DNA from: JAGVSV01 sp040766135
GTDB lineage: Bacteria; Bacillota; Clostridia; Christensenellales; Aristaeellaceae
Direction: 5' to 3'
DNA length: 64,000 nucleotides
NCBI GenBank assembly: GCA_040766135.1
Contig: JAXGRA010000002.1
Coordinates: 124,001 to 188,000, forward strand
The notes under the pieces were generated by a model that did not search any database, was not told where the DNA came from, and saw only the letters and a list, made by a program, of their open reading frames with translations. Made by a program: the position numbers and the translations under genes. Positions within the stretch are counted from its first letter, which is position 1. The number at the start of each line of letters is the position of its first letter. Positions 42,541 to 51,098 of the stretch are shown piece by piece.

Positions 42541-43142
42541 ACCGGCGGGATAGAACCCCGTTTTATTCTTTTGCACGGATCGTTTTGGGCGTGTTTTTCG
42601 CGCTGATTTATCCTGTGCGCGCACATAACCGTGAGAAACTGGATCAAGATGCGCCCTTTATCATTGTGTCCAACCATGGCAGCATGCTGGATCCGCTGGC
42701 CATTTCTGTCAAATGCAAGCGGCACGAAATCCGGTGGCTGGGGAAAAAGGAATTGACCACTCACCCGGTGGTGCGCTGGCTGGTTACACACCTGCATATG
42801 ATTACACTAGACCGGCATATGACCGATCTCGCGGCCATGCGCACAGCCTTGCAGGTACTCAAGCAGGGGCATGTGCTGGGCATCTTCCCCGAAGGTACTC
42901 GCAGAAAGCCTGAGGAAACTATGCAGATGCTGGAGCCTGGCGTAAGCCTGCTGGCTTTGCGCGCGCGGGTGCCTTTGGTGCCTGTGCTGATCAAGGGCAC
43001 ATTCCGTCCCTTCCGCCGGGTAGACCTGTATGTGGGCGATGCCATTACCTATGATGATTTGCTGGACAGCGGCATGAACCGTGACACGCGGGACAGGTTG
43101 ACCGCACGCATTGCCGAGGCTGTTCTTGCCTTGGGCAAATAA
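42528..43142 (+). CDS. plsC: 1-acyl-sn-glycerol-3-phosphate acyltransferase (PlsC family)
   Basis: A 204-residue acyltransferase making phosphatidic acid from lysophosphatidic acid at the membrane. The catalytic NHGSMLD (N49, H50, D55) and the glycerol-phosphate-binding FPEGTR (about 122-127) are intact. One hydrophobic N-terminal segment (about 16-30) should associate with the membrane. The start overlaps cmk by 13 bases with GGAGG before it. It is probably the last gene before the hairpin at 43184-43224. Confidence 0.93.
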   Translation: MSDVNRRDRTPFYSFARIVLGVFFALIYPVRAHNREKLDQDAPFIIVSNHGSMLDPLAISVKCKRHEIRWLGKKELTTHPVVRWLVTHLHMITLDRHMTDLAAMRTALQVLKQGHVLGIFPEGTRRKPEETMQMLEPGVSLLALRARVPLVPVLIKGTFRPFRRVDLYVGDAITYDDLLDSGMNRDTRDRLTARIAEAVLALGK

Positions 43143-43183
43143 TATGTGATTTTCAAAATAGAATCAGTTTTATAAGCAGGAAC

Positions 43184-43224
43184 CCTCCACCCTTTTGTCG
43201 AAATAGAAAGGGTGGAGGATTTTT
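43184..43224 (+). promoter_or_regulatory. Terminator-like hairpin burying the ispH-rpsA ribosome binding site
   Basis: A perfect 12-bp stem (CCTCCACCCTTT at 43184-43195 with AAAGGGTGGAGG at 43207-43218), 11-base loop, then ATTTTT directly before the ATG at 43225. The 3' arm contains GGTGGAGG, the only Shine-Dalgarno for the next gene. It could terminate the upstream cmk-plsC transcript, block translation of ispH-rpsA, or both. Confidence 0.8.
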
Positions 43225-45576
43225 ATGCCGATTGAAGTTGCTGAACATGCCGGTTTCTGTATGGGCGTAGCCCAGGCGGTGGAACGTGCGGTGCAGGCCG
43301 CACGCGAGGCCAGCCTGCATGGTATGCAGTGTTTTTCCCTGGGGCAATTAATCCACAATCCGTTGGAGGTGCAGCGCCTGACGCGCGAAGGGATTATTCC
43401 TACGGAAAATCTGGAAGAGGCTCGAGGTGGCGTCTTAATTATCCGCAGCCATGGGGTTTCACGCGCAGTCCTGCAACGGGCACAGACAATCGCAGGGCGA
43501 GTAGTGGATTGTACGTGCCCGTTTGTAGCGCGCCTGCATGAGCTGGCGGATCAGTTCAGCCAGGATGGTGCCCCGGTTGTGCTGGTGGGCGATGCAAAGC
43601 ACCCGGAAATGATAGGCACCGCTGGTTGGTGCCACGGCCCGGTTCATTTTGTGGGCAGCACCGAACAAGTAGCGCACCTGCCTCCGGATTTGGAAAAGGC
43701 GCTGGTTTTATGCCAGACCACCTTCCCCCCGCACCTGTGGCAGGATATTCAGTCCGCACTGCAGGAAAAATACCCTGGCATTACGGTGCGCAATACCATA
43801 TGCGGCGCAACACGGATGCGCCAGTCTGAAGCGCAAGAGCTTGCTCAGCGTTCGGACATGATGGTGGTAGTTGGCGGAAAAGACAGCGCAAATACACGAA
43901 AATTGTACGAAACATGCAAAAATTTCTGCAAAAAGACTATTTTAGTGGAAAGTGCGGTGGACTTACCGCCGGACTTTGGTATAATAGAAAAAGAACGAAT
44001 TGGAGTCACTGCCGGCGCATCCACACCGGCATGGATACTTAGGGAGGTTATCGACAGTATGAACGACATGGAACAACGCAACAACATTCACCCCGACAAT
44101 GAGCAGGTGACCCTGGATACCCAGGCCGAAGTTGCCCCCCAGGCGGAAGAAGCTGCTGTAGAAACAGCAGAGCAACCTGAAGTTGCTCCTCAGGCCGATG
44201 AGGCTGCTGTAGAAGCAGTAGAGCAGCCTGAAGTTGCCCCTCAGGCCGATGAGGCTGCTGCAGAAGCAGCGGAACAGGCTGCACCGGCAATCGAGCAACC
44301 CGCTCCGGAAGCTGCGCAAGAACCCGCTGCCCCAGCAGCCGAAGAAAGCGCACCCCAGGCGGAAGGAGAGCCTGCACAGCCCAAGGCAGAGGCCAGCTTC
44401 ATGGACCAGGTAGCAGCCAGCATGGCACGCATCCGCAATGGACAGACTGTGACCGGCAAGGTTGTACAGATCACGGAAGATGAAGTATGCGTCAATATCG
44501 GCTACAAATCCGATGGATTGATTCAGCGCTCTGAATTGGTGGATCAGGACGTCCAACTCGGTGATGAGATTGACGTTGAAGTGGTCAAGGTGAACGATGG
44601 CGAAGGCAACGTCATACTGTCACAGCGCAACATCGTCAACCGCAAACTGTGGGAAGAGCTGATGGCCAAGTACGAAGCCGGTGAATTTGTTGATGCCGTA
44701 GGCAAGGAAGCCGTCAAGGGCGGTCTGCTGGCCTCCATCAACGGCGTGCGCGCATTCGTCCCCGCTTCTCATCTGGCCCAGCGCTATGTAGAGAAGATTT
44801 CCCAGTTCGTGGGCCAGGATATGAAGCTCAAGATCATTGAGGTGGACACCGCCAAGAAGCGCGTAGTGGCCAGCCGCAAGGAAGTGCTCATTGCTGAAAA
44901 CGCCGCCCGCAAGGAAGCCGTTTGGGGCAGTTTGCAGGAAGGCGCCATCGTGCGCGGTATCGTGCGCCGCTTTGCTTCCTTTGGTGCGTTCGTCGACCTG
45001 GGTGGCGTAGACGGTTTGATTCATGTCTCGGACTTGAGCTGGAACCGTTCGGCCGTGCCTTCGGAGATCCTGCAGGCCAATCAGGAAATTGATGTCAAAA
45101 TCCTTGGCCTGGACCGCGAGCGTGAACGCATCCAGCTGGGCTACAAACAGCTGCAGCCCAAGCCTTGGGACAATGTAGAGGAAAAATACCCGGTGGGTTC
45201 CATCATCACCCGCCAGGTCGTACGCATCCGTCCTTTTGGTGCCTTCATTGAGTTGGAGCCTGGTGTAGATGGCCTGGTGCATATCTCTCAGGTAGCTCCT
45301 CATCGTATCAACAAGGTAGAGGATGTCCTTTCCCCCGGCCAGGAAGTCAACGTCAAAATCCTGTCGGTGGATCCGGATGCCCGCCGCATTAGCCTGAGCA
45401 TCCGTGAAGCGCTGGAAGAAAATGCCTTTGATTATAGCGCGGACATCCCCGGCGGCGGTGAATATTACCAAGATCAGGAGTACGCTACTGTAGCCTATGA
45501 AGATACACCGGCAGAAACCGAAGAAGCACCCGTGGAAGCCGATGTCGAGACCACCCAAGAAGAAGCCGAGGAATAA
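43225..45576 (+). CDS. ispH: IspH-ribosomal protein S1 fusion
   Basis: A 783-residue fusion. Residues 1 to about 280 are 4-hydroxy-3-methylbut-2-enyl diphosphate reductase, last step of the MEP isoprenoid pathway; the three Fe-S cysteines lie in GFCMGV, DCTCPFV and TICGATRMRQ, and the domain ends with GVTAGASTPAWIL. A linker of about 110 residues follows, built from imperfect repeats of EVAPQADEAAVEAVEQP type. Residues about 390-755 hold four S1 RNA-binding domains. Such fusions are known in Clostridia. An in-frame ATG at 44059 with AGGGAGG upstream could give free S1. Confidence 0.95.
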   Translation: MPIEVAEHAGFCMGVAQAVERAVQAAREASLHGMQCFSLGQLIHNPLEVQRLTREGIIPTENLEEARGGVLIIRSHGVSRAVLQRAQTIAGRVVDCTCPFVARLHELADQFSQDGAPVVLVGDAKHPEMIGTAGWCHGPVHFVGSTEQVAHLPPDLEKALVLCQTTFPPHLWQDIQSALQEKYPGITVRNTICGATRMRQSEAQELAQRSDMMVVVGGKDSANTRKLYETCKNFCKKTILVESAVDLPPDFGIIEKERIGVTAGASTPAWILREVIDSMNDMEQRNNIHPDNEQVTLDTQAEVAPQAEEAAVETAEQPEVAPQADEAAVEAVEQPEVAPQADEAAAEAAEQAAPAIEQPAPEAAQEPAAPAAEESAPQAEGEPAQPKAEASFMDQVAASMARIRNGQTVTGKVVQITEDEVCVNIGYKSDGLIQRSELVDQDVQLGDEIDVEVVKVNDGEGNVILSQRNIVNRKLWEELMAKYEAGEFVDAVGKEAVKGGLLASINGVRAFVPASHLAQRYVEKISQFVGQDMKLKIIEVDTAKKRVVASRKEVLIAENAARKEAVWGSLQEGAIVRGIVRRFASFGAFVDLGGVDGLIHVSDLSWNRSAVPSEILQANQEIDVKILGLDRERERIQLGYKQLQPKPWDNVEEKYPVGSIITRQVVRIRPFGAFIELEPGVDGLVHISQVAPHRINKVEDVLSPGQEVNVKILSVDPDARRISLSIREALEENAFDYSADIPGGGEYYQDQEYATVAYEDTPAETEEAPVEADVETTQEEAEE

Positions 45577-45596
45577 TCCCACCATGTAATCCCATC

Positions 45597-45627
45597 GGAA
45601 CCGCGTGCCTTGCCCGCGGTTCCTTTT
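45597..45627 (+). terminator. Terminator after ispH-rpsA
   Basis: Stem GGAACCGCG/CGCGGTTCC with a 9-base loop, followed by TTTTCC, 20 bases after the stop codon. Confidence 0.85.
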
Positions 45628-46499
45628 CCGTTTTCCCGGGACACATTTTGCCCACCAGATGAATTCTATCCCAATCAAGCCGTTAGCATACCGAAAGTAA
45701 GATGGGACTCTTCGGATGGATATCTCTGCCTCGCTCCATGGTGGCTCCGTCCTCTTTTCACATTTTTTGTTTGTTCAGTCGTCTTTCTTTTTCTGCCGCC
45801 ACCTCTTGGATTTGGAAGTCTAATATCGCGTGTCTTCGGCTTGATAGAATCTCTGTACGCGATACTGCGCCTGTTGATTCTGCCCGTGTTTTCCATCATA
45901 GATGCGTTTACGCCTGCCCTGCATCCGTTTTCCAGCCTGCTTCCAAGTAATTGTTTTCCTCGCTCTTTCATAATCCGATGTGATTGTTCTTCTCCACATG
46001 CGCCTGATCATTTTCTACGGTAAAGAAGATATCTTTTCCTGAGCACATCGCTTCCTTATCGCACCCCTCCACGTTGGCCATCGCGGATATGGACATGTGC
46101 GTTCACTCATGAACCCAACCAACGATTACATCTGTCCAGAGATCAAACTCCCTTTCAGCGTGGCCACCTACCTCAAGAACCCCCTCATCTCTTCTTGATT
46201 CCTTTCAAACGTAAACGTTCACGCTCTTCTTTCAGGTATCTACGCCGCACTCATTGTAACTCCTGCTTCACCTCTCACCATCCTCAACACGTTCTCCATG
46301 TGCCTCCAGCGAAGCAATCCATTGCGGCAAATCGATACGCGCCACACGGCTCCGCGATCCATGCGCGGACCTGGCTGTCGGCCAAGTTTGTCTTTGCAGA
46401 TCCTTTTTCCTTTTGCTGCCTCTTTGATACATCCCTCAATTCTTCCATTGATACTTTCTTCAATCGCACCACTGTCTTCGCGCTCATTTTATATACGGC

Positions 46500-46528
46500 T
46501 TGTCAAGCTTGGCTGTGGCTGGTATAAT
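46500..46528 (+). promoter_or_regulatory. Promoter of gap
   Basis: TTGTCA (46500-46505) and a perfect TATAAT (46523-46528) with 17 bases between them. Confidence 0.88.
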
Positions 46529-46580
46529 CATTGTTGGTTAATGATATTGACAGCAATGTCAATTTGAAGGAGGAAACATC

Positions 46581-47606
46581 ATGGTAAAAATTGGAATCAA
46601 TGGATTTGGACGTATCGGGCGCTTGGTCATGCGCGCCACGCTGGAAAACTTTAAGGACGTGGAAGTCGTCGCTATCAATGACCCGTTTGTCAGCGTTGAC
46701 TACATGGCCTATATGCTCAAGTATGATACCGTACACGGCCGTTATGACGGTGAAGTGTCCTATGACGAGGCTGAAGGTGTGCTGATCGTCAACGGCAAAA
46801 AGATCAAGGCCTATGCTGAGATGAACCCTGAGAACATCCCGTGGAAGGACAGCGGTGCCGAGTACATCGCCGAAGCCACCGGCGTGTTCACCTCTGCCGA
46901 TAAGGCTGGCGCGCACTTCAAGGGCGGCGCTAAGAAGGTCGTTATCACGGCACCCGCCAAGGACAAGGAAACCCCCATGTTCGTTATGGGCGTAAACCAT
47001 GAGAAGTACACCAAGGATATGAACGTGGTCTCCAACGCATCCTGCACTACCAACTGCCTGGCTCCGCTGGCCAAGATCATCCACGACAAGTATGGCATCA
47101 AAGATGGCCTGATGACCACCGTGCACTCCATCACCGCCACACAGAAAACCGTTGACGGCCCCTCCAAGAAGGACTGGCGCGGCGGTCGTGCGGCTTCCAC
47201 CAACATCATCCCCTCTTCCACTGGCGCCGCCAAGGCTGTAGGCGTGGTCATCCCCGAACTCAACGGCAAGCTAACCGGCATGTCGCTGCGTGTGCCCACC
47301 GTCAACGTGTCCGTGGTTGACCTGACCGTCACCCTGGAAAAGGCCACCACCATGGAAGACATCAATGCCACCATGAAGGCTGCTGCTGAAAGTGAAGAGT
47401 GGAAGGGTATCGTGGGCTACACCGAGGATGCCGTCGTTTCCAGCGACTTCATCCACGACCCGCGCACCTCGATCTATGACGCCACCGCCGGCATCATGCT
47501 GACCGGCAACTTTGTCAAGCTGGTATCCTGGTATGACAACGAGTGGGGTTATTCCAACAAGGTTGTTGACCTAATCCGCCATATGGCCAAGGTTGACAAC
47601 AAGTAA
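46581..47606 (+). CDS. gap: Glyceraldehyde-3-phosphate dehydrogenase
   Basis: A 341-residue glycolytic enzyme. The Rossmann N-terminus KIGINGFGRIGRL, the catalytic C155 in SNASCTTNCLAP and the HSITATQKTVDGPS region are canonical; the C-terminal WYDNEWGYS is intact. It oxidises glyceraldehyde 3-phosphate with phosphate and NAD. AGGAGG precedes the ATG. Codon use looks strongly biased, as expected for a highly expressed gene. It stands alone between a strong promoter and a terminator, without pgk or tpi. Confidence 0.97.
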   Translation: MVKIGINGFGRIGRLVMRATLENFKDVEVVAINDPFVSVDYMAYMLKYDTVHGRYDGEVSYDEAEGVLIVNGKKIKAYAEMNPENIPWKDSGAEYIAEATGVFTSADKAGAHFKGGAKKVVITAPAKDKETPMFVMGVNHEKYTKDMNVVSNASCTTNCLAPLAKIIHDKYGIKDGLMTTVHSITATQKTVDGPSKKDWRGGRAASTNIIPSSTGAAKAVGVVIPELNGKLTGMSLRVPTVNVSVVDLTVTLEKATTMEDINATMKAAAESEEWKGIVGYTEDAVVSSDFIHDPRTSIYDATAGIMLTGNFVKLVSWYDNEWGYSNKVVDLIRHMAKVDNK

Positions 47607-47622
47607 GACCGCTTATTGATAC

Positions 47623-47655
47623 AGCGCCGCCCGCAAACAGCAGGCGGCGCTTTTT
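47623..47655 (+). terminator. Terminator after gap
   Basis: Stem AGCGCCGCC/GGCGGCGCT with an 11-base loop followed by TTTTT. Confidence 0.9.
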
Positions 47656-47681
47656 AAAAGGCAGCAAGTATAGGGGGCTAC

Positions 47682-48329
47682 ATGCCAGACAGCATCACCG
47701 TTGCGATATTTGATTTTGACAATACCATGCGCCGGGGCGACAGCATCACCGACCTTGTACGTTATGCAATGCAGCGCGGCAAATTACAACCCGCGCGACT
47801 GCCAGGCATATTGTGGAGCACGCTGTTATACTTGATAGGGTCAAAGCATGAAGTGGAAGCCAAGGCAAAGGCTCTGGCCTTTATGGCCAGCCTGAATGAA
47901 GCCGAGCAGGAAGCCCTGTTTTCCGGTTTTGTGCAGGATCAACTGCTCCCCCATCTCTATCCGGAAGCGCTGCGCAAAACACAAAAACACGCGGATGCAG
48001 GACGAAAGGTACTGATTGTCTCGGCCTCGCCGGATTGTTATATGCGCTACCTTCAGCCAGCACTGCCGGTAGCAGCGGTGCTGGCTACGCCCGTTAATGC
48101 CCAAGGCGTGGTGGGTCATAACTGCAAAGGCGAGGAAAAGCTGCGCCGCATCAACCAATGGGCACAGGAGAATGATTATCATATTGACTGGCCCGATAGC
48201 TACGGCTATGGTGACAGCGCGGCTGATGCGCCTTACCTGCGTCAGGTAGGCCATCCCGTAGCCGTCAACGCGCACCACGAGTTGCTGTATTTGATGCCTG
48301 GGATACCGCACGTAACCTGGGGAAAATAA
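47682..48329 (+). CDS. HAD-IB family hydrolase
   Basis: A 215-residue haloacid dehalogenase-superfamily phosphatase of the SerB-like IB group. Motif 1 is FDFDNTMRRGDS (nucleophile Asp first in DFD), motif 2 is LIVSASP, a Lys lies in KGEEKLRRI, and motif 4 is GYGDSAADAPYL. The alpha-helical cap lies between motifs 1 and 2. Substrates in this group range from phosphoserine to lipid phosphates, so none is assigned. It is followed 16 bases later by the GH18 gene. Confidence 0.85.
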   Translation: MPDSITVAIFDFDNTMRRGDSITDLVRYAMQRGKLQPARLPGILWSTLLYLIGSKHEVEAKAKALAFMASLNEAEQEALFSGFVQDQLLPHLYPEALRKTQKHADAGRKVLIVSASPDCYMRYLQPALPVAAVLATPVNAQGVVGHNCKGEEKLRRINQWAQENDYHIDWPDSYGYGDSAADAPYLRQVGHPVAVNAHHELLYLMPGIPHVTWGK

Positions 48330-48345
48330 ACGTTTTGGAGGAAAC

Positions 48346-49350
48346 ATGAAACACCTACTCATTGCCTATGCCACCAACAAGGGCGTGAACATGATGACCG
48401 AGCAGGACGCCCAGCAATTAACACACGTCAATCTCGCTTTCGGCGTCATTCAGGATGGTTTGCTGTCGCTGGAGAAGCTGACCGTACTTAATGAACTGCC
48501 GCGTCTGCGCGCATACAACCCACAGCTGCGCATTGTGCTGTCGGTAGGAGGCTGGGGCGCAGGCGGATTTTCCAACATGGCCAGCACCCCGCAAGGGCGC
48601 GATGCGTTCTGCGCCTCGGTGGAAAAAGCCCTGGATAGCTACAAACTGGATGGTATTGACATCGACTGGGAATACCCATGCTCTGACGCGGCCGGGATTG
48701 ATTGCAGCCCCCATGACAGGGAAAACTTTACCTACCTGATGCAGGGGCTGCGCAAAGTGGCCGGTGAACGCATTGTATCCATTGCGGCCGGTGCCGGGGA
48801 TTACTTCACCCGCGACACACAGATGGATTTGGTCGCACAGGCCTGCGATTATGTGCAGCTGATGACCTATGACATGCGCAGCGGGTTCTCCTATGAAGCT
48901 GGTCACCACACGGCGCTGGACGCCAGCCAGGGCGATAACGAGGGCATGACCGTCAAGCGCACAGTGGATTTGTTCCATCAGGCTGGTGTTCCCTACAACA
49001 AGCTGGTCATTGGCGCAGCGTTCTACTCCCGCCGGTGGGAAGGCGTGCCCAATGTTAACAACGGCCTGCTACAGCAAGCCCAGACCGGAGGATTGTTCGG
49101 GCCAGGATATACTGAGCTTGTTGAAAGCTACATCAATAAAAACGGCTGGCAGCACCATTGGGATAAGGCGGCAAAAGCGTCCTATCTCTATAACGGAAGC
49201 GAGCTCATCAGCTACGATGACCCCGCTTCCGTCAAGACAAAATGTGATTATCTGCGCAGCAAAGGTCTGCTTGGGATTATGTATTGGGAGCACAGCTGCG
49301 ACCCCTCCCGCGCGCTGCTGACCGCGCTGCATGAGGCGCTTTACGCCTAA
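48346..49350 (+). CDS. Glycoside hydrolase family 18 protein
   Basis: A 334-residue TIM barrel. The catalytic DGIDIDWEYP (DxxDxDxE) is intact around residues 101-110, with IVLSVGGWG earlier and QLMTYDMRSG and GIMYWEHSCD later, all typical of chitinase-like GH18 enzymes. There is no signal peptide, so an intracellular or non-classically exported enzyme is inferred; it may cleave imported chito-oligosaccharides or wall fragments. GGAGG precedes the ATG. Its stop codon overlaps the stop of the convergent gene by three bases. Confidence 0.9.
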   Translation: MKHLLIAYATNKGVNMMTEQDAQQLTHVNLAFGVIQDGLLSLEKLTVLNELPRLRAYNPQLRIVLSVGGWGAGGFSNMASTPQGRDAFCASVEKALDSYKLDGIDIDWEYPCSDAAGIDCSPHDRENFTYLMQGLRKVAGERIVSIAAGAGDYFTRDTQMDLVAQACDYVQLMTYDMRSGFSYEAGHHTALDASQGDNEGMTVKRTVDLFHQAGVPYNKLVIGAAFYSRRWEGVPNVNNGLLQQAQTGGLFGPGYTELVESYINKNGWQHHWDKAAKASYLYNGSELISYDDPASVKTKCDYLRSKGLLGIMYWEHSCDPSRALLTALHEALYA

Positions 49351-50957
49351 GTGTTAGCTACCTCGTGCAGAGTGGCGCGTATAGCGCCCTTGCCCGCCAT
49401 CATGCGCGTGAAGTACTGGGCAATGCGATCAGCCAGCCCGGCCTTATACAGGTCTGCCCCAAAGATGTCCGTCATGGACAGGATGGGGCGCAGCTGCTCC
49501 GCAGTGGTGGTATCGCCAAAGGCGAATTCCTGCACCAGCGGCTGCACCTCGGCCAGCTTGGGGTCAGAGCTTAGCTTGAGTTCATCCAGGTTGTCATCCT
49601 TGCCGACTAAGTAGCGCAGCCACGCCGCCAGCACAAACGGGATGGCAACCAGCTGGCTGCTGTCCAGCCCCTTCTCGCCATACATGCGGATGGTTTCGCC
49701 AAAGCGAACGCCCAGCTTCTTGGACGTATCCGTGGCAATGCGCTGCGGGGCATCGGGAATGAACGGGTTGGGGAAACGCTTGTTGATGACCTCATCGGCA
49801 AAGGCCTTGGGATCAATGATGCCGGGGTTGGTCACCACGGGCATGCCCTCCACATAGGCAATGCGCTTGACGAGCTTGACCAGATCCTCATCCCGCATTT
49901 CTTCATAGATGCGGTTGTACCCCAGCAAGCAGCCCAGCACTGCCAGCGCCGTGTGCAGCGGGTTCAGGCAGGTGGAAACCTTCATGCGCTCCACGCGGTT
50001 GACGGTCTCACGGTCGGTAAAATATACCCCGGCTTTCTCAAGCGGCGGCCGCCCGGCGGGGAAAGCATCCTCAATGACCAAATATTCCGTCGTTTCGGCG
50101 TTCACAAACGGGGCAATGAACGAACCCTTGTCCGTCTTGACGGGCGTCATGCCTTCAACCCCTAAATCGGTAAGCATCTTCTCCACTGCAGGGGCAGGGC
50201 GCGGAGTGATTTTGTCAATCATGGTCACCGGAAAGCCGACCAGGTTTTTATTGTCGATATAATCCAGGAACCCCTGCGGCAGGCCGTGCTGCTGCACCCA
50301 ATTCTCCGCAATGTAGCGGACGGCCGCGTGCAGCTTGTCGCCGTTCATGGCGGCATTGTCCGTGCTGACCATGGCGACAGGTTTTTGGCCTTTCAGATAT
50401 CGGCGGTATAGCCCTGCGGTGGCAATGCCCAGCGTGCTGACCGGTTTATCCGGTCCGCCGGCAATGTCCTCCTGAATGATGGGCAGCGGCTGTCCATCGG
50501 CATCCTTTACCTCATAGCCCTTTTCTGTGATGGTAAAGCTGACCATCTGCAGCGACGGGGCCTCAAAGCGCTCAAACAGATTAGCTAAGTGCTCCGGGCG
50601 CTGTCCATCCAACCGCAGCACTTCAGCAATCGAGGCAATCACCCTGTGGTGCGCTTGACCATCCTCGCTAAGGATGGACACAATGTTCAGGTTGTCATAC
50701 GCGGTGAATATGGTATCCAGCGTATCGCCATCAAAGGTTTTGCAGGCAACGATGCCCGTATCCACCAACCCTTCGTCCAGCAGATTTTGCATGGCCACCG
50801 CATGAAATGCCCGGAACAGGTTGCCGGTGCCAAAATGAATCCAGCGGGGCGCTTTCTTGGTGTTCTGTACCATTTTGTCGATGTCAAAGCGCGGTAGCTT
50901 AATGCCTGCCTGCTCCCACGGCTTGGGATCCGCAATTCCGATACGGTTTAATTTCAT
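49347..50957 (-). CDS. Mannitol dehydrogenase family oxidoreductase (fructuronate reductase-like)
   Basis: A 536-residue polyol/uronate dehydrogenase of the long-chain mannitol dehydrogenase family. The N-terminal Rossmann region WIHFGTGNLFRAF, the middle AMVSTDNAAMNGD and VTMIDKITPRP, and the C-domain CLNPLHTALAVLG are characteristic. Members reduce fructuronate, tagaturonate, fructose or arabinitol; the substrate here cannot be fixed by eye. AAGGAGG precedes the start at 50957. No uxuA, uxaC or sugar transporter lies beside it. Confidence 0.85.
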   Translation of the reverse strand: MKLNRIGIADPKPWEQAGIKLPRFDIDKMVQNTKKAPRWIHFGTGNLFRAFHAVAMQNLLDEGLVDTGIVACKTFDGDTLDTIFTAYDNLNIVSILSEDGQAHHRVIASIAEVLRLDGQRPEHLANLFERFEAPSLQMVSFTITEKGYEVKDADGQPLPIIQEDIAGGPDKPVSTLGIATAGLYRRYLKGQKPVAMVSTDNAAMNGDKLHAAVRYIAENWVQQHGLPQGFLDYIDNKNLVGFPVTMIDKITPRPAPAVEKMLTDLGVEGMTPVKTDKGSFIAPFVNAETTEYLVIEDAFPAGRPPLEKAGVYFTDRETVNRVERMKVSTCLNPLHTALAVLGCLLGYNRIYEEMRDEDLVKLVKRIAYVEGMPVVTNPGIIDPKAFADEVINKRFPNPFIPDAPQRIATDTSKKLGVRFGETIRMYGEKGLDSSQLVAIPFVLAAWLRYLVGKDDNLDELKLSSDPKLAEVQPLVQEFAFGDTTTAEQLRPILSMTDIFGADLYKAGLADRIAQYFTRMMAGKGAIRATLHEVANT

Positions 50958-51057
50958 GATGTTTGCCTCCTTACACGCCGCTTGCGCAGCGATATATTTG
51001 AAACCTTTTGTTGTCCTCTCTATCCTAACACAAACCAACGTTTTTGCCCATACAAAG

Positions 51058-51080
51058 AAAAAAGCCCGCAAGCTGCGGGC
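51058..51080 (-). terminator. Terminator after rplS
   Basis: Minus-strand stem GCCCGCA/TGCGGGC with a 3-base loop followed by six T, 18 bases past the rplS stop. Confidence 0.88.
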
Positions 51081-51098
51081 AATTGGGGACAATGTTTT

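Larger units (their letters stand above)
45577..46580. other. 1-kb gap between ispH-rpsA and gap, no convincing gene
   Basis: Apart from the terminator at its left end and the gap promoter at its right end, about 870 bases carry no recognisable gene. The plus strand is rich in C and T, G+C is visibly lower than around it (29 of 60 in the line at 45781), and both strands hold only short frames with poor starts. Minus-strand frames give protein-like fragments in different frames (about 46150-45960 and 46010-45675), so a decayed gene or a structured RNA is possible. Confidence 0.5.

Noticed and set aside
43143..43224. The hairpin before ispH as an ordinary terminator only
   Set aside because: It may terminate, but it also contains the only ribosome binding site of the next gene, so it was kept as a regulatory finding.
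44130..44400. Near-repeats in ispH-rpsA DNA as a possible repeat array
   Set aside because: They are in-frame protein linker repeats of unequal spacing, not a CRISPR or minisatellite outside a gene.
44620..45678. A 352-codon minus-strand frame opposite the S1 domains
   Set aside because: Lies over four clear S1 repeats; the apparent membrane-like stretches come from antisense of acidic codons.
45610..46023. 137-codon plus-strand frame and 98-codon minus-strand frame after ispH-rpsA
   Set aside because: No ribosome binding site, atypical composition and begins inside the terminator region; treated as part of the gene-poor gap.
46320..46380. GAGCCGTGTG on the minus strand resembling group II intron domain V
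   Set aside because: The complementary CACGGTT arm and other intron parts are absent.
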